From Actinidia chinensis (lineage: Eukaryota > Streptophyta > Magnoliopsida > Ericales > Actinidiaceae): a stretch of DNA of 10,000 nt. The stretch is taken from positions 10,404,732 to 10,414,731 of the forward strand of contig CM018903.1 of the NCBI GenBank assembly GCA_009663005.1, written 5' to 3'. Below the pieces are notes generated by a model, which worked only from the letters and a program-made list of their open reading frames with translations, was not told the DNA's origin and ran no database searches. The stretch's first letter is position 1. The number at the start of each line of letters is the position of its first letter. The position numbers and the translations under genes were made by a program. Positions 1 through 5,815 of this stretch are shown piece by piece.

Positions 1-1054
1 GCTCTAACCATTACTCACTGGGACCGAACCAAACAAACATTTAAGAAATAAAAAACCAACTAGTTGTGGAGTAAGAATGAAAAATGTGAAGGAGAGAGAG
101 AATCGGCCAACAGCGGACCCCCAATAGCTTGCAAACAGACAACACATACAGGGCTCATAAGGCAAATAGGTTTTTTCACTTATTAGATACCATGTAAATG
201 AGATTTTTATTTTGTCCCATTGAATTGATATAAAGTTTTGTCATTTCTGCTATTTTGATATTCTCCAATTTTACACAACATTTGGCCACAACAAAAAAAA
301 ATCAAAAGTTAATATATGGCTCCACTTACCCACTAATTAAATTACATTCCAACCATTATTTACTGAGTCTGAACCAAACCAATATTTTAGATATAAAAAA
401 CAAATAGTTTTGGATTGAGAATGAAAAATGTATAGGAGAAAGAGAATGAGTTGGTTAGCAATGGGCTCAAATAACATGTCAAACAGACTCAACATGTACT
501 AGACTAATAAGGGCCAAGTAAGTCTTATCACTTATTAGATTCCATATAAATGAAAATTTTATTTTGTCCCACTAAATTGATATAAAGGTTTGTCCTTTCT
601 ATTGATACGATTTTGTCCAGTTTTCTACAATATCTGGTCACAATAAAAACATCAAAAATGAATATCTAGGCCCCACACACCATTGATTAAAGTGATTATT
701 CACTAGGTCCAAACTAGACCAACATTTAATAAATAAAAAACCAACTATTTTTGAAGTGAGAATAAAAAATGTAAAAAGAGAGAGAGAGAATTGGCCAGAA
801 GTGGACCCCAAATAGCTTGTGAAACAAACTCAACACGTATGGATCTCATATGGCAAATAGTTCTTTTCACTAATTAGATTCCATGTAAATGAGATTTTAT
901 TTTGCTACATTGACCTGATATAAAGGTTTGTCCTTGATATTCTCCAATTTTTTGTAACATTTAACCACAACAAAAATATCAAAATTGAATATTTAGGCCC
1001 CACCCACCATCTAATTAAAGTGCGCTCGAACCATTATTCACTGAGTTTAAACCC
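1..1054. repeat. Tandem array of a ~340-bp repeat unit, cut by the LTR
   Basis: Three near-complete units and the start of a fourth are arranged head to tail. The landmark CCATTA(C/T)TCACT and its variants fall at about 8, 353, 693 and 1031, giving spacings of 345, 340 and 338 bp. Each unit repeats the same order of blocks: an AACCAAAC(A)AACATTT-like stretch, a GAATGAAAAATGT stretch, a GA-rich run (GGAGAGAGAGAAT at about 91; a longer GA run near 778), a TTAGAT(A/T)CCAT block, ATTTTGTCCCA, TTGATATAAAG, and a GGCCCCAC-like end. The copies have diverged by substitutions and small indels. The fourth copy matches the others only to about 1054, where the retrotransposon LTR starts. No unit has a credible coding frame. 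This could be satellite DNA or a locally amplified repeat; I do not recognise the family. Confidence 0.88.
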
Positions 1055-1357
1055 TGTTACTCCGTTATGCAAACCGAGAGGGGGGTTGAATTGTTTGACA
1101 ACTTAATTTCCTAATTAAAAATTATCACAATTAAAATTTTCTAAATAATGATTCTCCTTAATGCATACTTTGCAATGATAAATATGTCAAGATATAAGAA
1201 AGTATATAATGCAATGCGAAACCTTAAAGGAGTTTAGGGATAGAGATGCAAACAACAATTTAATAGTGGTTCGGCCAATCTTGCTACGTTCCACTCTCCA
1301 AGTCCTCCTGGGATTACACTATCTTCAAGCTACGGTGACTTGAAAAACCTTTACAAC

Positions 1358-1510
1358 ACTAGAAGCACCTCTAGTCTTCAAAGAGATTCCATCTCTTGAA
1401 ATACAACCACTAGAGAAACCTCTAGTCTTCAAGAGAAAGCCCCCTCTCTTGAATTCACCACTAGAAAACTTCTAGTTTTCAATGAGCCAACCTCTCTTGG
1501 AATACAATAT
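1358..1510. repeat. Three-copy 51-bp tandem repeat in the LTR, hairpin-forming
   Basis: Copies begin with ACTAGA at 1358, 1409 and 1460, an exact 51-bp period. Each copy has two nested inverted pairs. In copies 1 and 2, CTAGA near the start pairs with a following TCTAG. A run such as CAAGAGA or AAAGAGAT pairs with the later TCTCTTG/ATCTCTT. The third copy is the most diverged (TTCTAGTTTTCAATGAG). In element orientation the repeat lies in the downstream part of the LTR, probably R or U5, so it would fall in the leader RNA as a row of small stem-loops. No function is shown. Confidence 0.85.
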
Positions 1511-1743
1511 ATCATCAAGGTGATTCTCTTAATGAATGGAGTAAATGTTGTAGCCAAAATCAAGCTAACCAACTCTAGAAGAAAAAAAATACAATGATAG
1601 CTCCTCTCTAGAGTGATGTTTCTCTTTTGATCTTATCTTTACCAAATAAGCGCACAATAAATGATCAAGAGTTGAGTGTTTTCACAAGTGTAAGATGAAT
1701 TTATGGCACTTCAATGTCTTCTTAAACAACCCCAAGGGTTGGC

Positions 1744-1751
1744 ATTATAAG
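1744..1751 (-). promoter_or_regulatory. Candidate LTR TATA box
   Basis: Minus-strand CTTATAAT lies about 110 bp downstream, in element orientation, of the U3 palindromic array and upstream of the 51-bp repeats. This is where an LTR core promoter would be expected. The match is short in AT-rich DNA, and minus-strand TTATATAC near 1210 is an alternative. No transcription start can be read from the sequence. Confidence 0.25.
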
Positions 1752-1860
1752 CCCAAAATGAGTTATAAACCGTTGCAGCATTAAATGCTCTCAACTACCT
1801 GTCGTTTTTGAACTCAGCCGTTGGGATCTGCAATTTGCCACGCGCAGGATTTAAAACTGG

Positions 1861-2300
1861 ATTAGGACGTCAATTCGGTCGTCCTAAGTTGAACTTAGGT
1901 TCGTCCTATTTTGAACTTAGGACGTCCTAACTTTCTTAGGTCGTCCCCAAAACTTCTGTCCAAAGTTAGGTCTTCAGCTCTTGAAACTTAGGTCGGTCCT
2001 AAGTTGATGAAACTTAGGTCGTCCTATTGAAACTTAGGACGTCCTAACTTTTTTAGGTCGTCCCCAAATCTCTGTTCAAAATTAGTCTTCAAGCAGACTC
2101 TTGAAACTTAGGTACGTCCTAAGTTGAAACTTAGGGCGTCCTATTTGAAACTTAGGCCGTCCTATCTTTTTAGGTTGTCAGCCAAACTTCTGTCCAAAAT
2201 TAGGATGTCAACTTAGGCCTCATAACTTGAAACTTAGGACTTCGCCAAACTTCTGTCCCAAACTTAGGATGTCAACTTCAAACTTAGGATGTCACTTCGG
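1861..2300. repeat. Nested ACTTAGG/GACGTC palindromic repeat array in U3
   Basis: The heptamer ACTTAGG occurs twelve times exactly between about 1890 and 2290, plus several near copies. It is usually followed by (A/T)CGTCCTA, so short units are themselves near-palindromes. TTAGGACGTCCTAA, a perfect 14-bp palindrome, occurs at 1917-1930 and 2034-2047. A higher-order unit of about 115-120 bp is marked by GTCCTAAGTT at 1881, 1996 and 2116, and includes a GTCCCCAAA...TCTGTCCAAA spacer. A fourth, eroded unit runs to about 2300. The array lies in the expected U3 promoter part of the LTR. GACGTC is the C-box core recognised by plant bZIP factors, so an enhancer role is plausible but inferred. Confidence 0.85.
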
Positions 2301-2612
2301 ACTTCCTAACTGTGATATTTGCCTGCAATTTGACATTTTCCTGTTCTTTCTACACAAACAACAATTGTTAATCATATAAATTTGAATTGTCGACTTGTTT
2401 TGAATCATCTATAAGTTCCATTAGCATTGTAACATTTATTTGACTTGTGGAAGTATGGCATAAAATTGATCAAGTTGCAAGACATTGTTTTATTTGCAAA
2501 GTTATTTCAGGCATCTTGACTTGGGATATCTCTTTAAATGATTGCAAAGTATATTTAAAAGAGTTAATATGTAGAAGTTTAATCATCAAATCATTAAAGC
2601 TGTATGCTAACA

Positions 2613-2633
2613 ATTCCCACGTTTTGATGATGA
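2613..2633 (-). other. Degraded polypurine tract next to the 3' LTR
   Basis: In minus-strand orientation the sequence just before the LTR start reads TCATCATCAAAACGTGGGAAT. Its form resembles the TCATCATCAAAAAGGGGGAGA-type block that precedes TGTT in many plant copia elements (from memory), but the purine run is broken by C and T. This position would prime plus-strand synthesis; as it stands it looks too damaged to do so. Confidence 0.55.
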
Positions 2634-2676
2634 CACAATCTTATTTTTGAAAATCATTATGCATTTACTTCAAAAA

Positions 2677-2690
2677 CTCCCCCTTTCTCT
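2677..2690 (-). other. Purine tract (AGAGAAAGGGGGAG)
   Basis: An uninterrupted 14-base purine run on the minus strand lies 65 bp upstream of the 3' LTR in element orientation. It is a better purine tract than the degraded one that abuts the LTR, and it may be a duplicate PPT. A second G6 run lies just upstream at 2694-2699. Confidence 0.5.
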
Positions 2691-2953
2691 ATGCCCCCCT
2701 ATCTTCATGCTTATATTTGGAATTAGTTTTTCATGGCCAGGAAATAGGTTTCAAGTGTTTTCTAAGATAGATATCAAACTTGAAAGTAAAACACATGGGT
2801 GGAGTATACCCAAAGGGGATCGTCAAGTCTTTTCACTTTGTCCCTCAATTGCTTTTATGATATTCCTTTCAAGTTAGTTAAGCAATTGACTACTAATGTT
2901 CTACATTACATATATCATATCACAATGTCATCCAAGAATGCATTCATATAACC

Positions 2954-3060
2954 AGCCAGTCATAGAGCATAAAAGATTATGATTCATATACAACAGCAGC
3001 CAGAGCATAAAAGACATGATTCATTAACACAGCCAGCATAGCATTAAAGGATAACCCATC
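2954..3060. repeat. Eroded short tandem repeat (AGCCAG...GCATAAAAGA...)
   Basis: AGCCAG recurs at 2954, 2998 and 3031. It is followed in the first two copies by AGAGCATAAAAGA...ATGATTCAT, and in the third by CATAGCATTAAAGGAT. Copy lengths are about 44, 33 and 30 bp, so the repeat has diverged. It lies in the 3' non-coding region of the retrotransposon. Confidence 0.65.
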
Positions 3061-3116
3061 TCAAGGCACAGTTTCATCAAGTTAAAACGAGTTATAAAAA
3101 AAATTTAGCATTACAC

Positions 3117-3192
3117 TTCAAATGTCAAATAGATTTTAAATCTTTAAAATGTCCTTCAAATGTCAAATAGATTTTAAATCTTCAAAATGTCC
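3117..3192. repeat. Two-copy 38-bp tandem repeat
   Basis: TTCAAATGTCAAATAGATTT, continuing through TAAATCTT(T/C)AAAATGTCC, occurs at 3117 and again at 3155, a 38-bp period with one or two mismatches. A short third echo, CACTTCAAAATG, follows at about 3198. The near identity suggests a more recent duplication than the surrounding decay, or gene-conversion-like homogenisation. Confidence 0.8.
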
Positions 3193-3237
3193 CCAAACAC
3201 TTCAAAATGCTCAAAACCTAAATATTTTCTTCATTTT

Positions 3238-3250
3238 CTTCTCCCCCTTT
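3238..3250 (-). other. Upstream purine tract (AAAGGGGGAGAAG)
   Basis: On the minus strand, CCCATTTTGATTAAGACAC leads directly into AAAGGGGGAGAAG. This form closely resembles the block that follows pol in many plant copia elements. It is about 625 bp upstream of the LTR, too far to be the normal primer for plus-strand synthesis, and so fits an additional PPT-like box. Confidence 0.55.
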
Positions 3251-3815
3251 GTGTCTTAATCAAAATGGGCAAAGGGTTCAAAAGCTATTGCTTTTCTTTG
3301 TCCCTTTTAGGTTCGACTTCTAGTAATATCATTATGACTCATTTTTGCTAAAATCTTTTTGCTGGGTATACAGCTTTCATAGTTGCCTCCCAATCAATCG
3401 ATGTATGTCCATGCAACTCGTGAGTTTAGTTTGTCTTAGGTGTCAACCGAACTTCAGGTTGGTGGCCTAACTTTTAGTAGTTAGTTTTCGAAAGTTTTGA
3501 CAAATAAATGTCATTGTTTTTTAGGCTTATGATACTCTATTCCTAATTCTAACGACTGATATAGCTAGTTTGGAGCGGATTGAGTAGGGTTATCTTTGCA
3601 GCGCATAAATCTGTTTCACCGGATTTTACTTTTCCCTTGGCAATACATATCTATATTTTTTCGCACATAAGCACATAGTTGATTTTTATTATTCTTAATC
3701 ATAAACCAGTACCTCAGCTTTTTGAGCTCTCCTTTATCACATATCAATCAAGATAACACTCAAGAAGAAATATTTTGTCATAGATTAAGCATAAGGAAAT
3801 ACCTTTCATTCCCGA

Positions 3816-4299
3816 CTATTCTTTTTCAAATACGACTTCACTCATACTTCTAAATTTATTTTTAAAGAATCCAAAAATATCACATTGGTTGAGACATTCC
3901 AAGTTCCACGTCGAATATAGCAAATCTTCTTTTTCATCGAGGGGTTTGTACAAATTATCCCCAATTGCTTGTCCGGTATGATATATTTGAAGTTCAATAT
4001 CTCCTTTTGGATTTGATCTCTTAACAATAATGGCGAATCTCAATGGTTTTGATTCTTGAATGTTGTATGGTGATTCTTAGACAATTTATAGCACTTGTAT
4101 TATCAACCTTTGATTGAAATTGATCAAATATAAGTCATAGTTCTCCATTTGTTGTTTCATCCAACACACTTGAGGCAAACAAACTTCTAGCAATAATTGA
4201 TATCGGAGAATCCATTTAATTCAATGCAACGCCCCTAGGATAAATATTCCTAAAAAAAAAAAAGAAAAAAAAGATCAGGCGTTTCTATGAGAGATCCAA
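3816..4299 (-). pseudogene. RNase H relic of copia pol (C-terminal half), N-terminal part deleted
   Basis: The reverse-strand frames carry WMKQQME (4143-4163), DNTSAIN (4084-4104), then RSNPKGDIELQI and KPLDEKED in one frame and CYIRR in another. These match the order of the C-terminal part of copia RNase H, which ends with a KPL...RRELG-like tail. DNTSAIN contains a conserved aspartate of the domain. At least three frame changes and several stops break it. Upstream, the frame passes from an SLIETPDL-like segment, expected just before RNase H, almost directly to the WMKQQ part, with only an A-rich tract between. About 150 bp that normally encode the first catalytic aspartate region (SDAD...G) are therefore missing. 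The RNase H cannot be active. Confidence 0.82.
4252..4272. repeat. A-rich tract (A12-G-A8) at the RNase H deletion point
   Basis: Twelve A residues, one G and eight more A residues lie on the plus strand (poly-T in element orientation), exactly where RNase H coding sequence is missing. The tract is not part of any copia domain. It may be filler at a deletion join, the remains of a retroposed poly(A) tail, or simple-repeat slippage. Confidence 0.7.
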
Positions 4300-5205
4300 A
4301 AGGCTTTTCATTGCAATAGATACCATTTCCTTGGACATAATTAAATTTAGTAACATATGCATACCTAAATATAATTTGGCCTACATGCCGTTAAGTAGAG
4401 CAAAGTGCCAATCATACCTCGATAGAGTTTTTTCATTAATATTTTTACCATTTTCATCTTGTCAAGCTTTATCGCGTGCCCATTTGAGTAGCTAGCTGTT
4501 TTGCTCCCTATCATGCCAATCGCTTGAGAACCTCTTATTGTCGTTTTGCTTGATTTATAAATTCCCTTCTCTTGATTGCATGATTTGAATCCATGAAAAA
4601 TTTGCGCTCTCCGATCCTGCTCCTCTCAAATTCACCTTACATACACTTACCAAATTCTTTTGCACATACTCTCATATAGCACCAAATATAATTCATTAAC
4701 ATATATTTGCACAATGAGTATATCAATAATTTTTGGCTTTGCTAAAAAGAATACTCTATTTTTTCCTCTTGTAAAAACCATTACTCATTTAAGATTTTTC
4801 TTAGCCTATCATACTATTCGCTTGGTGCTAGCTTAAGCCATAAAGTGCTTTTGAAAGTTTATACAACATAGTTTGGAAACTCATGATATTCAAACCCGGG
4901 AGTTTGTGGCAACCTACCCTGCCTCCGTCATGTGTCAATTTAGAATGCACTTAACATCCGTTTGTAAAACTTAAAGTTCAATAGATGCAAATGCAAGCAA
5001 CATTCGATTGCTTCCAATTAGCTACGGAGCAAATGATTCATCAAAATCAATGCCTTCCACTTTGACTATATCCTTGGGCAACAAGTTTAAGCTTTTATTT
5101 TTAATAATATCTGAATTCATCTAGCTTGTTTCTAACACTCTTTCGTGCCTATTATAAATTGATCACTTGGTTTAGGTACAATGCTACACCTTACTTCTTT
5201 CACAT
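4300..5205 (-). pseudogene. Reverse transcriptase relic of copia pol
   Basis: Recognisable motifs appear in order on the minus strand: LVAQGYSQ (5062-5085), EGIDFDESFAP (5025-5057), LLAFAS (about 4985), KALYGL (4834-4851), QIYVNE (4692-4709) and LYRGMIGTLLYLTACRPN (4374-4427). These are the standard copia RT landmarks and fit a domain of roughly normal length. The catalytic YVDD box reads YVNE (4692-4703), so the two catalytic aspartates are both changed. In-frame stops and single-base frameshifts separate nearly every pair of motifs. It cannot give a functional enzyme. Confidence 0.9.
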
Positions 5206-5529
5206 TCATTTAATTCTTCTTGCAATTGCTAAGCAAATGTTCATCGAATTCGGCTTTATGAAACTTCCTATGCTCTATTTGAGATAAGACACAAGATTAA
5301 TACACATATTTCTAATAGAGTGTGTAGTGGTTGACCCCGTTTGATGGATCCTATGATAGGATTTTTTGATGCTGTGGACGTCCTTCTCGAAAAGGCTAGA
5401 GTTGTCACCACCATTCTCTTGCGATTTCTAGTTGATGTGAACCACTTCTAATTGAAGTTCTTTCTCAAAATTTCCTTCTTGAGATCTTCATTTCCTTGAT
5501 CAATTCCAAGTTTTCTCCAAATTTTTCTT
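5206..5529 (-). pseudogene. Relic of the linker between integrase and RT
   Basis: On the minus strand, short fragments such as IIGSIKRGQPLHTLLEICV (around 5370-5310) and an EELNEC-like piece near 5210 resemble the segment just upstream of copia RT, where an 'IIGD...GV.TR' motif is usual. A Glu/Lys-rich stretch (about 5430-5520) is also typical of this linker. It is broken by several frameshifts. It runs straight into the protease relic at about 5530, leaving no room for the GAG-pre-integrase or integrase domains. Confidence 0.6.
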
Positions 5530-5755
5530 CAATCCCAATGTTCCCATGCCCATGATCTGCCTTGTTATTATCCTAAAGGGTCCAGCCACCGTCTTTTGGG
5601 GTGAGAGATTCGAATATTGGATTTGCTCTCCGGTCATGTGCCCGTGAGCATCACTATCCAAGTACTCATTTGGCTTTGAGACCTACCTACAGTAGAGTTC
5701 AACCATGGCTTTGGACCCCAATTCTTGTTGGGTCGTGAATGTTAGGTTAAATTTT
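5530..5755 (-). pseudogene. Aspartic protease relic of copia pol
   Basis: Minus-strand YLDSDAHGHMTGE (5626-5664), then QIQYSNLSPQ, then MGMGTLG (near 5550-5530) match the start of a copia protease of the type with a 'W.LDSGCS.HMTGD' active site. Here the active-site DSG reads DSD (5650-5658) and the following Cys is Ala. This motif context is typical of the Sirevirus lineage. A stop precedes the motif at about 5686. After the GMGTLG-like end, the sequence goes to the linker before RT and not into integrase. Confidence 0.78.
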
Positions 5756-5815
5756 CTTAGGACCCAAATTGTCTTAATCCTTTTTGTGCACATTTTCTGT
5801 ACTTACAATAATCAT
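5756..5815 (-). pseudogene. Degraded Cys-box and 'PNKNWGPK' linker before protease
   Basis: A minus-strand frame gives CKYRKC (5790-5807) followed by basic residues, and further on PNKNWGPK (about 5739-5716, just outside this interval). In plant copia elements, and Sireviruses in particular, a second Cys motif and a 'GPK..WVPK' segment often lie between gag and protease. The Cys spacing here is not a proper zinc knuckle, so the call rests on position and the GPK motif as much as on the cysteines. Confidence 0.4.

Larger units (their letters stand above)
1055..2612 (-). repeat. 3' LTR, complete (1558 bp)
   Basis: On the plus strand the LTR starts TGTTACTCCG and ends GCTGTATGCTAACA, so its ends form a perfect 5-bp inverted repeat (TGTTA/TAACA) containing the canonical TG...CA. 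The first ~155 bp align with 9846-10000, which fixes this boundary. The inner boundary at 2612 is set by TAACA followed directly by a degraded purine-tract region (minus-strand TCATCATCAAAACGTGGGAAT at 2633-2613), a layout common in plant copia elements. In element orientation the U3 side (2612 downward) holds a palindromic repeat array, and the distal part holds a 51-bp triplicate. The stretch near 1262-1310 (AGTGGTTCGGCCAATC...) resembles blocks conserved in other plant copia LTRs; that resemblance is from memory. Confidence 0.88.
2613..3815 (-). other. Non-coding 3' region between pol and the 3' LTR
   Basis: About 1.2 kb separates the end of the RNase H relic from the LTR. No recognisable envelope-like or other ORF is present; the short frames in it, at 2447-2650 (straddling the LTR edge) and 2647-2877, look like chance openings. 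The region contains purine tracts at 3238-3250 and 2677-2690 (minus strand), a degraded tract next to the LTR, and two small tandem repeats. Such a long 3' untranslated region with repeated purine tracts is reported for Sireviruses. Confidence 0.65.

Noticed and set aside
1..1054. Tandem units as LTRs or MITEs
   Set aside because: The units abut head to tail without terminal inverted repeats, TG...CA ends or target duplications between them.
1861..2300. CRISPR-like array
   Set aside because: The short repeats are nested, irregularly spaced and separated by related rather than unique sequence, and they sit inside a plant LTR; this is a tandem duplication pattern.
2447..2877. Two open frames of 67 and 76 codons on the plus strand
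   Set aside because: They lie across the LTR boundary and in the 3' non-coding region, antisense to the element. They have no recognisable motif or supporting context, and the lengths are what chance gives in AT-rich DNA.
3420..3800. Possible envelope-like ORF after pol
   Set aside because: No frame stays open beyond a few dozen codons, and no signal peptide, membrane segment or coiled coil could be followed across frames.
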